Shown here piece after piece: positions 43,253-55,899 of a stretch of 60,030 nt of DNA. Every line of letters starts with the position of its first letter. Position 1 is the first letter of the stretch. The stretch comes from Azolla pinnata (Eukaryota; Streptophyta; Polypodiopsida; Salviniales; Salviniaceae), in the NCBI GenBank assembly GCA_037176905.1, contig JBBBWG010001003.1, forward strand, positions 48,684 to 108,713, read 5' to 3'. Position numbers and translations under genes: made by a program. Under the pieces are notes generated by a model. That model did no database searches, was not told where the DNA came from, and worked only from the letters and a program-made list of their open reading frames with translations.

Positions 43253-44041
43253 TCCATTGCTCTTAACAATATTCCTTCTTTTACAACAGCTCAGAACAAA
43301 CTGCAGCTTCTTCTTCTGAGCAACTTCAAAGGCTTGGATATATATATAATCTGCAAAATGCCCCTCCTTAAGGCCATTCTAGCAGAATTGACAAAAAAAT
43401 AACAATAATAATTGCCCATTCCAATTGGGTTGAAATCCAAAAAAATTAAAGAGGGAATGATGGGGGCGAGTTTTATGATCACCATGATTTGGTGCTCTTC
43501 AATGACATGTCCTTGGGGTGCATGCATGCATGCATGCACCTTTTAAATTCCGAGAGTATCTTCATACATTCTCTTTCCCCACTCAATATGCTATTGTGCA
43601 TGCATCCATGTCGATGCGCATGCATGCATTCATGCAAGTAAGTAGCATAATCGATCGCTAAACGTGATTTGCGCACGTGTTTTTGCGCACAACTATCTTC
43701 CTTCTAGAATCCGATGCTACGCACTCCTATGGCTTGCGAAACGGAACGAAAACGAGAACGAAAACGAAAATGCGCTTAATTGAGGGGCATGATTGCATGG
43801 ATAGAGATCCAGATGCAGATGCGGGGTTCCGGATTCCTATCATGATCATGATATATACACGCACACACATTGTGCCTGTAGAGAGCAGCGTTTTTCGACA
43901 TGCGTAGTAGCATACCATACACGTATAGTACCTACGCGACGTATTTTAAAAGTATTCAATGAAACAATCTGCAGATACTTAGAATACCTAATTTTTTCAT
44001 ATAGTTGTTAAATGTGGGTTAAAAGTGTGTTAGATAAGTAT
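43253..44041. other. Gene-free stretch
   Basis: No gene recognised. It contains ATGCATGC palindromic runs near 43519-43535 and 43615-43635 and a short GAAAACGA repeat near 43745-43770. Confidence 0.5.
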
Positions 44042-44145
44042 GGGAGAATTACCATTGACTATTAACATTTTAACGCCTGCTGGAATCAGAAATTACGAAT
44101 GAACGCCTAGTCTTACTCCTGATCGGTGTTCGCGCTAATTACGCC
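44042..44145. mobile_element. Left-end fragment of the MITE-like family
   Basis: It begins GGGAGAATTACC, identical to the left terminus of the 45559 element, followed by ACATTTTAACGCCT and GAACGCCTAGTCTTACTCCT, which parallel that element's left arm. No right terminus was found. Confidence 0.55.
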
Positions 44146-44642
44146 ATATTCTTTATTACCGACGCCGTAACTATCAGAGGTTAGGGGTCGCTAAAATTAG
44201 GGTTCAGCCAATTCAAAGGTTTATCGATAACGGAGCAACTTCTCCGAGAATGCTCTAGCTATATTACATAATCGGCAGTAATTACTTCGAGAATAAAGCG
44301 AGTACCATTCACTTTCAAGAAGCCCTACTAAATCTTGTTTTTGACACTTCATAAATCTCTCTTAGAAAACGACAATCCCAAAACGAGGAATACGTGTAGA
44401 ATACGTCCGCGGTATTTCCGAAACGTGTTCTGTTCATTAGAATACGCGTTTTTGTTTTTTGTAAACAGCAAGCAAGTACTCTGGAGCTCCATCTAACTAG
44501 TTAAGGCAAAAAAAACCAGGCACTTTGACTATGGGGTTTGCATTGGTACACGAAACGTGGGGCGTATGTATCGAGATTGCGTCCATGAAACTGGCTCCCC
44601 ACTGAGCTTCTCGTTCCTCGACGTGCTCCAGACTCGCACGAT

Positions 44643-44717
44643 CATAAACAGATTTGATGGACCTTACCATAAACAGATTTGATGGACCTTACCATAAACA
44701 GATTTGATGGACCTTAT
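44643..44717. repeat. 25-bp unit repeated three times
   Basis: CATAAACAGATTTGATGGAC plus CTTA(C/T) occurs three times in direct succession. Only the last base of the third copy differs. Confidence 0.95.
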
Positions 44718-45228
44718 CGTTCGTTCCCCACCCCGACATTGGCAGGCTTTTTTTCATCATGGGGTACTCTCCCCGATCGCAAGTTTTCCAGCTTCGGCAG
44801 TCGATTCAGAAACGAATGAAGCGATGGGGCTGATCGTTGGGACGTGCTCGAGAGTCAGATCCTTTCGTTCTAACCACCCGGGGCGAAAACCAAGGCTTCC
44901 TTGCACTTCTTCCTAGCCCCAGCTTGTCTTTCGCTCGACGCATTCATCACGAAGAGCTAGGCAGCTTGATTGGTTCTAACGGAACTCGCTCGTTACAGAG
45001 AGCAACTGCCGAAGCTCCTGCTAGAGCTCTGCATTCTTTAGAAGAAGAGCTTTGATGCCCGTCGATCCAAAGCTCTCATTCTAGTTCTGATCGAAACAAT
45101 CCGATAAGAACGGCCGTTGTTTCGCAAGCCCAAGGTTAATCATAAAGGGCAACAGGAGCTGGTGCCGAGCTGCCAGCTGTTGAGCTATTTAGTTAGTCAG
45201 TATAAATAGCCCCGCCAACGTCTACGGT
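44718..45228. other. Gene-free stretch
   Basis: Two overlapping short open frames (70 and 72 codons) have no recognisable protein features. The sequence is somewhat less AT-rich than its surroundings and could be a decayed insertion. Confidence 0.4.
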
Positions 45229-45358
45229 GTTAGGGTTTAGGATGTTAGAGTTCAGGGTTTAGGGTTTAGCTTTTAGGGTTGCGGATGTTAGGGTTTAGGG
45301 ATTAGGGTTTGGGGTTTTCAGGGTTTAGGGTTTAGGGTTTAGGGTTTAGGGTTTAGGG
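45229..45358. repeat. Interstitial telomere repeat (TTTAGGG)n
   Basis: Imperfect TTTAGGG and variants at 45229-45315 lead into about five perfect heptamers at 45320-45358. The G-rich strand is the plus strand. Confidence 0.9.
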
Positions 45359-45558
45359 CTTCGAGTCGAGCCAAAGGTTGAAGAAGATGGAACGTTGCAT
45401 GCAACGACCAAAAAACAAAAAAAAAAACAAGAAGAAGAAGAAAACCTAGAAAACATAGAAAAAACATAAAAAAAACAAAAGCCAAAAGGCGGGAAAAAGC
45501 GACGGGCTCCGTACATTGAAAATCTGCTTTTATTGGCGAAAAAAAGCGGGGAAAAAAA

Positions 45559-46003
45559 GGGAGAATTACCAAAAAGCGCCTAACAAAATTATAAATTACA
45601 TTTTAACGCCTAACTGAAATAACAAATCACAAATTGAAGCCTAATCTTATCTTCCACTAAAAATCAATATTCAATTAATTCCGCTCTAGTATTGATTTTA
45701 TTCCTAATCGCTTCTCACTAATTGATCTCAATCGATTCCCTTATTATATTCGATTAACAAAAGCCGCTAACTCTTAGAATCTAATCGATTGATCAACGCG
45801 TGACTTTGATGTTAATAATCAGATAATTGAGCATTAATCAGTTTTAATTTGATGTTAATTGAGCACACAATTAATCAGTCTGCTATTAGTAGATCAACCG
45901 CGCGTGAAAGTTTTAGAACTAGGCGTTAATTTGTAAGTTTTGGTTTTGGCAGGCGTTAAAATGTAATTTATAATTTTGTTAGGCGTTTATCGGTAATTTT
46001 CCC
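45559..46003. mobile_element. Non-autonomous inverted-repeat element (MITE-like), 445 bp
   Basis: The left terminus, from GGGAGAATTACC through GCGCCTAACAAAATTATAAA to ACATTTTAACGCCT, is the reverse complement, over about 53 bp with few mismatches, of the right terminus. The right terminus runs from AGGCGTTAAAATGTAATTTA to GGTAATTTTCCC. The interior is AT-rich and rich in ATCGATT words, with no coding capacity. No clear target-site duplication is visible, because both flanks are A/G homopolymeric. Three diverged or truncated relatives occur in this window. Confidence 0.8.
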
Positions 46004-46559
46004 GAAACAAAAAAAAAAGGGCGGGGAAAAATAGAATCAAACGGGAAAGCGACATTTATTCGTATTTTGTATTTAAGCCGAAGCTTAAATTAAATGCCAA
46101 TTATATTTTTTTTGCCCCCCAGTGCGTGTATAAATTATAAGATTGCATAATTATTGTCTATTTATTATTAATCATTGCTGTCAAAAAACTTGCGACCAAT
46201 AAGGAAAATAGTCAAGCGCTTCTTCTTCTTCTTCTTCTTCTTCTTAATTTCTTTCCGTTTTTTTATTTGTTTTTGGGGGGGGAAGAGTTTATTTTTCGGG
46301 AAAAATGTATTAGTTTTAGAGGGGAAAAACAAGAAGGGGAGAGACAAAGATTCAAGTGGGCGTACGGACGATTTGGGCGAAGATTCCTTTCACACTTGGG
46401 ATTTGGATTTTGTTGGGGAATGTTTTTTGGGCTCAAGTTCCGACACAAGGTTTCATAAGTGCATCTTTGAAGGGGTACAATTCATTGCCCCCATGCACGT
46501 GATACGTACAAACCCGAGACCGACCCCGGCAAGAATGCAGTTGCTGGTGGCGCTCTGGC

Positions 46560-47200
46560 CGTATCCGAAAGATCAGTACCTTCGTATCTGCGGATCCGCA
46601 GTGCGTGTACGTCTGTATTCGTAGAATCTGTATCTGTGAATCCCTGCATCTGCACATCTGTAGCCTGCGAATCTGCGTATCTGTATCTGCGAATCCGTGT
46701 ATCTGCATATGTGTATGTCGTGTGTATTTGCAGAATCTGCATGTGAGAATCTCCGTATCTGTACATCTATGTCCACGAATCTGCATACTTGTATCTGCTG
46801 ATCCACATATCAGTGTGTCTTTATTCACAAAATTTGTATCTGTGAATCTCTGTATTTGTACATTTGCATCTACGAATCTCATATCCGTATCTGCAAATCA
46901 ATGTATGTGCATACGTATATGTCTGCATTTGCAAAATGTGTATCTGAGAATCTCTGTATCTTGTACATTTATATCTGCGCATCTGTATCTGCGAATCCGC
47001 ATATCCGCACATCTATATGTTTGTATCTGCGAACCTCTGTATCTATACATCTATATCTTTAAATCTGCATAGTTGCATATCTGTTTTTGAATATTTGCAT
47101 GTCTGCATGTATGTACGCCTGTATCTGTGCATCTCTGTCGCTGTATCTGCATATCAGCGTACCTACATCTTCATCATCTGTATCTGTATTTTGTATCTGG
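46560..47200. repeat. Irregular minisatellite of TATCTGCGAATC words
   Basis: The words TATCTGCGAATC, TCTGTATCTG, GCATATGTGTATC and close variants recur for about 600 bp with spacing of about 20-35 bp. Open frames are Cys- or Ile-rich on one strand and Asp/Arg/Tyr-rich on the other, typical of a repeat read as protein. Confidence 0.8.
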
Positions 47201-48327
47201 CCTTGTGACCTCGGCCCATCATTGCACAATCCATGTCGACGATCTGCTCTTGCCCCACGCTCCATTCCAAAGCCCGCTTCCTCCTTTGCCCAAGTAAATC
47301 AACAGAAGAAGCAATCAAAGAAAAGAAGACATGAGATCATCACCTGGGACAAGGAACACATCCATGCATATGTAGTAAGGTTTCACCAATGTCATCACAT
47401 CGATCAATGGTCTTACCATCTAGTTAGTTATAATTCCCTCATCATATGTACTCATGAAGGATGTATGCCCCCATCTTGACCTTATCTAGAACACTTCTTC
47501 GAGGTAGATCATCCATGCTAACCATCATCTACCATGAAACCGGAGGTGGCAGCATCTCATGCTCGAACGCAAAAAAAAAAACCCTTAAACCTTGTCAAGA
47601 ACCCTAAACCCTAAACCCTAATCCCTAAGCCTCAAACCAAATGATGCTTGTGCATCAAAGGAGGCAGATGGAGGATATCTTCTTTGATCTACTAAACAAA
47701 GATAGCCTCAGCTTGAGTTTGAGTGCTCTTAAAAATACCTCTGGGCTTTGCAGAAAATGATCAAAAACACGCAGAGCAACGAGAATTTCACACGCTCCCA
47801 ATATCTTCATAGAATGCACAGCATCGTGCGGATTCATTCATTGCTATGTGTCTCAGCTTTTACTTAACCAGCCCCATTAGCTCTAGAGACTGTGTCAAAG
47901 AAGAGTTACAACCAATGAGCTAAGATAACCATAATTAGTCCTTTGAAACTCCCGGGCCATCCAGCATGCTCTTACACATGCCTCCAACCAGCCTGTACGC
48001 ATTGAAATCACAAATAATTTGGAGAATTTTCAATGGATCGACCTCAATTTAACCTTTCTCGATTCGAGTATATGCAAACATCTTCATGGACTTCACATTC
48101 ATTCATATTGCTATGCATAGTGATACGCTGAAAACAAAATCCGCCATTGATCATTCACCAAGCAATGCCGATGGCACCGAAGATGAATGCGTTTGTTGCA
48201 AATAATTCTTATTTGAATCTAGAAAAGAGTCACAAAATTTGTACACGGAGCTTTGTTGGTTGATCAGCCATATTCCCCGTTCTTAAGATTTTTGGAAGAA
48301 AAAGAATCACTTGAAGTAACTCAGTTC
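47201..48327. other. Gene-free stretch with a short telomere motif
   Basis: CCCTAAACCCTAAACCCTAA lies at about 47602-47621. Otherwise no gene is recognised; the right end should hold the 3' UTR of the zinc-finger gene. Confidence 0.5.
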
Positions 48328-51300
48328 TTAGAACAAGAACTCACTAAACTGACTCCTTGCAAAACTAGAATTATCTGAGGCAACCAAATGTGCACCATCT
48401 CCAGCATCTGCATAGGGACAATTTTTCCTGTGCCTGATAATCATTACAAGATATACAATATTAGAAGGGTGCCTACAAACTCACATTCTTTTGATGTTAT
48501 TCGAAACAAAAAACCAGTTAAATACCAAGCAAAATGGTCGTCGCAACAAACAGAGTTCCGAATATATTTGAGACCCATACCCTTCCTGTAGAAAGAATGC
48601 AAAGAACATCAACCACAATCAATACAAATTGTATAAAATAAAGACTGGTTTCACTCCCTAACTTTACAAGTGAGAAAGAAAGAAAGACGCACAAAAGAAA
48701 AAGTCCGCCCGTTTCATAAGCAAAGATATTCCATTTACCAGGTGGCTGTGTACATGCTGTAATACTTGTCAAATGCCTTGTTAAAACAGAAGTGGCAACA
48801 CAATAACTGGCGAATATCTGTGACGTTACAAGTGGGTTTGTTGCATTTCACCTGGAATGAGAAGGCAACAATGTTTCAGAAATTCATGGAAACAAGTCAA
48901 GGGTTGGACATGTTGTAAGAGCTGTCATATTCCTGTATCTAATAAGAAAAGTGGAATAAAACGGACCAGACATTGAAGTTTATATGAATATAGTTGGCGA
49001 TGAGTAGGGTTGGCCAGAAGATGATGCGAAAGATGACCTGAACTGCAAAAATAAGAAAGTCATTCCAAAACCATATGATTGTCTTCAATTCAAGGTGGCT
49101 AATTTTTAACATTTTCTATTACCTGTCACAAAGTATAAGACCACAATCAAGGCACATTCCCAGATTTGCAGTGCTCCAACAAACACTACATTTTGCATCT
49201 AAAGCACTGGCTGCAATTTTCTTGCACCTTCACATTCAATTTTGACCAAATTAAGATTAAAATAAATAGTGATAGTGAATACATCTCTTTGACTTTATGG
49301 AAGACTGAGTGGATAAACAACCTCTATACAAATGAATAAAGGTACCTGAATTATTAGATAAATAATGCAGTGACCATTTGTCTTTATCAAGAAAACTCTC
49401 TTAGGAACAAAAACATTCTATGCAGCTAATCCATAACAAATAGACGGTACACATTGGAGAGCATACTTCTTATAGAGAGCCCGTAAAGTTGAGCTAATGA
49501 TGTTGCTTTCAGGATCTCGGTGAACTGGAACCTATCCAATTACAATATCTACGTGAGTTCAACTTTACTTAGCCTTTTTGATACCCTGAGAAAAAGAAGA
49601 ACAGAAAACCATGGAAAGACAGGAGTCTTGACCTCATAGTGCCCTGGTTTGCCCAAGATAGGGGCAGGCACTGATTTCGTAGACATGCAATCGGTAGAAA
49701 GGTGCCCAGCTTTACCACACTTCCAGCTGCATAAGATAAATTTGTATCTATTTATCAAATCTTATTTTACCATACATGCTCTTGAAACATCTTGAAAAAT
49801 GACTAAAAAGAAATAACTAACCAATAATATGTTGAAAGGCTGCTGTTCTCATCGCTCCATCTATTTTTGACATAATCCCAATGACTAGGTTTGGATTCAG
49901 GGAGTTCCAATGCTCCTTTTGGAGTGCTCAATGACACAAACGATTTCGCAGACTCCTGTTCCAGGTACACATGGTTAGGCCTCAACTGCCAACCCTATTA
50001 AAACCCCATATGCACCACCTTATCAAGTTCACTAGTCATATGATGAACAGATCTTAAGCATTTAAAAACAGGAACTACAGGTAGAGCACTTTGGACACTT
50101 CCAACAGTGAACGGAAATGGTGAAGACGGTTCTACCTTTTAAGAGCACAACAGAAGTATAGAAAGGGGCTTCATAAAAGTTAAGTCGTTTTCTTACATTA
50201 CATTTTTTTACACATGCGCAATAGATCAAAACCTCCCACATATATTTGGTAGAAGAAAGGACCAAATATGAACAAATTAACTAATGCTAAGAGTGCAATG
50301 AAGCCGCTAAAGAATTCACCAATGCAGATCAAATCCAGTCTGCCAAAAAACACGAGAAAACTGATTATCATTAAGCATCCCTATTTGAATTGAATTTACC
50401 TGGGCAGCAGATGGCATGTTTTCGAGAGCATGAACTTGTAAGAGTTCTCCTTTGCATTCCATGCTACAAATATCATCCTCTGTCTGCAAAATGTCATTTT
50501 CTATTTATCTCACACAGGATCATTGTAGATTTTACCATGTCACTCATATGTACTTACCTTATCACAGATGTATGCACCATATCGACCACAGACTACGCAT
50601 GTGGGTTCACCAGGTGCTGGAAAACGCTGGTCAGACTTTTGCATTATCACGCCAGCATCATTAACCTTGAGAAGCCTCCAGTTCATACATTATAAGCATC
50701 CTATTGCCTCTCCCTCTCCCTCTCCCTCGCTCTTAATTTCTATTTATGGTGATAATAAAAATTTATTGAATCTTCCCTAGGGAACAACAAAAAACTATTC
50801 TATTTGATTCTCTAGTGGAGAGGTTGAAACAGATTGGGTGACAGCAACTCATCGGATATATGAAGCCCAGCCATCTGGATGAAGATTTTTCTGCCCTATC
50901 ATTAGCAGATAAAAGGCCATAATCTCCCATCACCTCAAGATCTCACTACCATGGCTCGACACATGTTGGAGATCTTTTGAAGGCATACATTTCAATCTGA
51001 TTGAGTTAGAACTGCACATGTGTACATAACAAATTCTTTTTATTCGTTATAGTTCGTTGATCTTAAAAACGCAGCAGTATTTTAGAGTATAATATCTTGC
51101 TTTATCTTACAGATCTTTTTGGCTGCTTTAAAAATGTGTTTTTCTCTCTTGAACTTCAGAAGGTCTTAAGGAAATTGTCAATAATCTCTTGAAAAAATTA
51201 TCGATGATAACAATGATAAGGTTCAAATCAATATGGGTTGATTCAAAAACAAAAATAAGATTTCCCAGGAATATATTCGATTTTGTGTGAAGCTGTATCT

Positions 51301-54223
51301 CTCTCAGCCCTGATGCACGGTCATCTTGAGCTACATATTCTAAGGACTCTTCATCTACTCTGAGGTGTAGAGAAACTCAAAACATGATGAGAGAATGATG
51401 AGGGTGGTTTAGATTTTTCATCTTCTTTTGTTCCTCATATCTATTTGGATTTATTGCATATGCAAATCGATTATTAAATTGCCAACTTCTAAATTTCATT
51501 TTGTACATCATTTGATATCCTTGCATCTTGTAAATATTTATCTGTATGTAAGTGTGTGTACCATCCTGCGGAAAAGCATCCTCTTAATTAATGTTTGATA
51601 AGTTGTCCGGCATATTGTTCACAATAATGCATGGCCTGCTGGATTTTCCATAAATAAAACAAATTCTAATACCTTCAAGGAAGAAGCATCTCTGAAAACG
51701 CTTGAATGCTCAAGCTCTGTTTTAGTTGCTAAAAAGAACAAACAGCGCAAGGATAATCTATATCAGATGCCAGTGTAAATCAATGACTATTATTTATTTG
51801 TCAGAGATCGCAATGTCTACTTAAGAGCAAATTTTAAAATTTGACCTTTTTTATTGATATTGTAATGGAGCAAATGCAAGAACAGGAAACCACGACAACT
51901 GACAGGAAGACATTGATTTAGGGGAAGACGATATGAAAGAAAAGGATAATATAATTTGTTGTCAATCTAAGCTACCAGATGAGAGTACCAAAACATAGAT
52001 GTACGGGTCATGTTGTCAGTAAAATAAATTCATTATAAGTTCAAAATTTGCATCTTAAGAGGACATTTTCTTTCAAGTAAAGTGCATCCAACCAGGCAAT
52101 GATAGAGTCTCTCATACTATGGCACATTCATTGGTTTCTATATTCCAGCATGAACGTGGATAACAGAATTATGGAACACATAGCGCGTAGAGGTGCAGGT
52201 GTTTTGTCCATAGCAATCTCTAAACTTGCCCTTAGAAAGTAATGGATAATGAGCTTACAAACCCCGACCACATTTTTTTGGCTCTCTGCTGAAAAGTGAT
52301 CCTTGTCATCATCGTCGTCGTCGTCATCATCAGGGTACTTGAAGTTCCCAAAAGCACTTGTTGCCAAGTCACTGCAAAGTACTTCAACTTTGCCTGCTGT
52401 TCTTAATCCACTATCTGGAAGAGAAAAACGAATTTCATCATTGTTTATATGTTCATACAGAGAATAACAGCATAGAACCATGTTACACTACACCTATAGC
52501 TTTATCTTACATTCTAAAAACATTGACTCTAGAATTTATCAGGTTTAAGCCTTCTACCTAGAAACTAAAAACTTGAATTTCATCAAAATATGCATTTTGA
52601 AGAGTATTGACCAATAAAAAATTCTTATTTGTAGTAGATATTGGAGTTCCCTAGTTTGTCTTGTTCTTCTCTTTTATATACTGTAAAATTTAGCATAATG
52701 AGACTTGAACTTGATACTTGATGTGTTATTATTCATCAATGCCACTGATCTTTAATGAGATATGGGTTTTACTTATAAGCTAAATTGAAGAGAAATGGTT
52801 TTTTCCAGTACCTGATAGTTGATAAGGCTCAAAACCAAGCACCGAGTTCAGCTGTATGCATAAAAAAGGTTGAGAAAATATTTATACCATGAACATGAAG
52901 AAGAGCTCCAAATCAGATGATACCTTTGGAATGGTTTCACTAGAGTAATGATCATATTTATCCACTCCAAAAGCCTCTCTAAAAGAAACACAATCCGAGT
53001 ATAAAGTATTAAAAATCAAATATCAATACGAGAGTGCTTTAATAAAATTAATCTATAAAAGCATCACACCTCCACTCGTATAAAAAAAGGTCATATGTAT
53101 GAAAAGGGAATTTTTTATGATCTTCAAACTTAATTAAATATACTGCCTTGACATCATGATAATAATATCTAGAATTTTCCATTCATATGAGCATCATATT
53201 TTCCCAAGATCAAGAATATAATGAATCCCCATGCATATGGTATTTTATTCAGGCCTTCTTTGATAATGCATCACAAGGACAAGAATATCTCGATAATTTT
53301 CATCTATGATAGCATTATCCATTACCAAAATTGAAGGAAAATTAATCTAGATGAAACTGAATCCCATTCAAACTTACTTAGACAATGCATCTTGATCTGA
53401 AGACGAAGTCAAGGTATGATGTTGCCCGTCTGAATGTGCCCCCATTTTTCTTTTTTTGGCTACAAATTAGAGTCATAAGCAAAGAACTTTAGAAAAGCAT
53501 CAACAAGAAAAATGGTTACTTGAAAATAAATAATCATCGAGAATGTATCTACACTAAAGGATCCTCTAGGGTCAAGATAGAACTGAGATATAGATATTGA
53601 AGCATGACATATGAAAGTAATAATAATGATTTCCTAATTTTCTATAGCATCTAATTGCACTGAGCTTAAACAACAAAAAAGGTGACATTTATAATGAAGA
53701 AATGTTTAACGAGTAAAAAGAAAACAGGGTAAGGAATATACACTGGGGTCTTTGTGGATCATCACAGATTCTTTGATATTCCTGCTCTTTCGGAAGGATT
53801 GGAATCTCGCCAGTGGCAATCCGATAGGCTGAATGTTCGTTAAAATGCGGCTATGAGAAACATGATGCAAAAAAAGAAATATATAATGTCTAGACGTGTG
53901 TGTATGTGTGCATATCAGCATAAATGCTTGTATGTATGTATGTATGCATGTATGTAAGTATGTACGTATCCGTGTGCATATGTGTATGTGTGTGTCTGTA
54001 TGTGTATATGTGTGCTTGTATGTATGTACAGTCAGTCACTATGTATCATATGTGTGTGTATGTATGGATCTACACACATGCACATGTATGTATGTATGTG
54101 TCCACAGATGTGTGTATGTGGGTGCATGCATGTGCATGAATGTATGTAAGCATCTATCAATCAATCTATCTATCTATATGTGTGTGCATGTGGGTGCATG
54201 CATGTGCATGAATGTGTGTAAGC

Positions 54224-54270
<47 letters not shown>

Positions 54271-54456
54271 AATACGTGTGTACATGTGGGTGCAAGCATG
54301 TTATGTATCTATCTATCTATCAATATATGTGTGTGTATGTATGTGAGTGCATGACTATGTATCTCTGCATGTATGTGTGCGTGCGTGTGTAGTCAAGAAT
54401 GTATTGCTCACCTCGCAAATTGTCCAGTGTTGAAGAGAGACCGTATTCCCTGCCAT
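48328..54456 (-). CDS. HIT-type plus CCHC zinc-finger protein, 17 exons
   Basis: Minus-strand exons: 54456-54412, 53828-53744, 53459-53378, 52978-52924, 52851-52812, 52414-52259, 51728-51673, 50665-50558, 50483-50400, 49985-49822, 49726-49633, 49531-49467, 49227-49123, 49042-48967, 48851-48739, 48585-48526 and 48433-48328. They join in frame to 497 residues. The N-terminus reads [16 protein letters not shown] and is followed by a basic TKKRK that could be a nuclear signal. A run of nine Asp lies near 130. A HIT-type finger ([13 protein letters not shown], then [12 protein letters not shown]) starts about 193. A CCHC zinc knuckle ([14 protein letters not shown]) starts about 292. The C-terminal part is Cys/His-rich ([42 protein letters not shown]). 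It appears to match the plant 'zinc knuckle family' proteins of unknown function; HIT fingers recall DDX59/RH41, but no helicase motif is present. A nucleic-acid or RNP-assembly role is inference. Donors after exons 11 (GTCAAG) and 14 (GTCCGT) are weak. Confidence 0.8.
53890..54400. repeat. Microsatellite block in intron 1 of the zinc-finger gene
   Basis: TGTATG/TGTGTA runs at 53895-54130 and 54290-54395 flank ATCT runs at about 54150-54175, 54220-54270 and 54307-54322. The segment carrying TGTGCATGTGGGTGCATGCA and TGAATGT(A/G)TGTAAGCATC is duplicated once (about 54110-54175 and 54178-54245). Confidence 0.85.
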
Positions 54457-54732
54457 AATCGTATGCAGCGTTCTTGTACAGATTCGAGCGGGTCCCCATC
54501 TCCGTCGCTCCGTCCCCCGACCCGCTCCCTGTCCTCTCGTCTCTGTCTCAGACTTCAGATCGATCGGCAGACGCATTCGGTCTCTTTTTGGCCATGGCGT
54601 CTCTGAGCTGCAGGTTTCCTTATTCCCGATCGTGCCCCTGAGTTTCGTTAATTTCGCCATCATATGCTTCTTGACGTTTAAAAAAAAACGCCAGTTTTAC
54701 AAAGCACTTTGTTTTTACAAGGACTCAGAGGA

Positions 54733-54820
54733 AATGCATCAGATCCAGTTTACAGGAAATGCATTAGATCCAAGTTACAGGAAATGCATCAGATCTAGTT
54801 TACAAGAAACGCATCTGATC
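54733..54820. repeat. 28-bp tandem repeat, about 3.5 copies
   Basis: GGAAATGCATCAGATCCAGT plus TTACA, with single-base variants, is repeated head to tail. It lies upstream of the zinc-finger gene on the opposite side of its start. Confidence 0.9.
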
Positions 54821-55899
54821 CAACACAATTCCTTCCTGAGCTTTTTGCTTCATTGGCTTCGCGCATTTGACGATTCCCGATAGCGAGACGCGGTATCATT
54901 AGCACCGCATGTTTGATCGTGTTATGTTGATACTGAAGTCATGCGAGACGTAGAGTTGGTAATGGGAGAGTTGTTCAATACCGTGTGGCCCATTCATTGC
55001 GAATGGCATCCCTTGTGAAGCATTGTTGCGAAGGATATAGTTTGATCCGTCGCCTCATCGATTGGCATTCAAACCTACTTGTGCTTCATTGGATTTGCTT
55101 GTTGTGATCCACTAGCATGTAGAGTCGTGATCGATCAATCGTGTGCCCGAGACGAGACAACTTTCCAACACGGTCCTGAGTAAATGATTGAAACGACTTG
55201 TAGTTGTTGGCTCGAAATCGTTCGAGCAGAGCGAAATCATGATCCAGCCGACGATGCATTCAAGAGTTCCCACCATTCAGCTAACGAATTTATAGTGGAA
55301 GGAATGAATTATCCAGCCAACAAGCTATTCAAAGACACCCGTCGCTTGATTGAATTATTTTGCAGAGCAATCGTATGAAAAACTATTTGTGTTTCTGGCC
55401 AAATACTCGATATTGTATGTGGATAGTTGAAAATTCAGGTAGCACCTTGGTTGAGCATATATGCTTGACTTGGCCAACAAGAGTTCGTCGAGCTTGTACA
55501 CGATCGAAAACGACGACGACGACACGAATGAGACAAATTCTGGCGAATGCACAATCATATGGAGGGGAAAAATGCATTCAAATGCGCATCTATGGCATCA
55601 TTCAAAAACTTGATAGAATTGCGACTTAAACCAAATTAGAGGGAGTGCCAAAGCTAGCGACTAAATCACGTGCACTTAATTAGATATGCTTGGGTAAGCC
55701 ATAAAAAAACCTTGAAGATCATGACATATCCCGGAGCACAACAGTCCACAAAAGCCAATCCAAGAAGGATGGCATATGCAATGGCAGAAATAGAGCCACA
55801 AATTCTTGATCATAGCAATGCCAGATTGATGATTTTGTATAATCTACATGCAAGATGTGCATGGCGAGGACTAGGTGGGTGCATATCTGAGCTGTATGG
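54821..55899. other. Gene-free stretch
   Basis: Short open frames only, none with recognisable features. No repeat of note. Confidence 0.5.

Noticed and set aside
46175..46624. 149-codon plus-strand frame
   Set aside because: Starts with a poly-Phe stretch from a CTT run and ends in minisatellite; no protein features.
50558..50665. DEAD-box helicase (DDX59/RH41) because of the HIT-type finger
   Set aside because: None of the helicase motifs is found in the 17 reconstructed exons; a CCHC knuckle and Cys-rich C-terminus follow instead.
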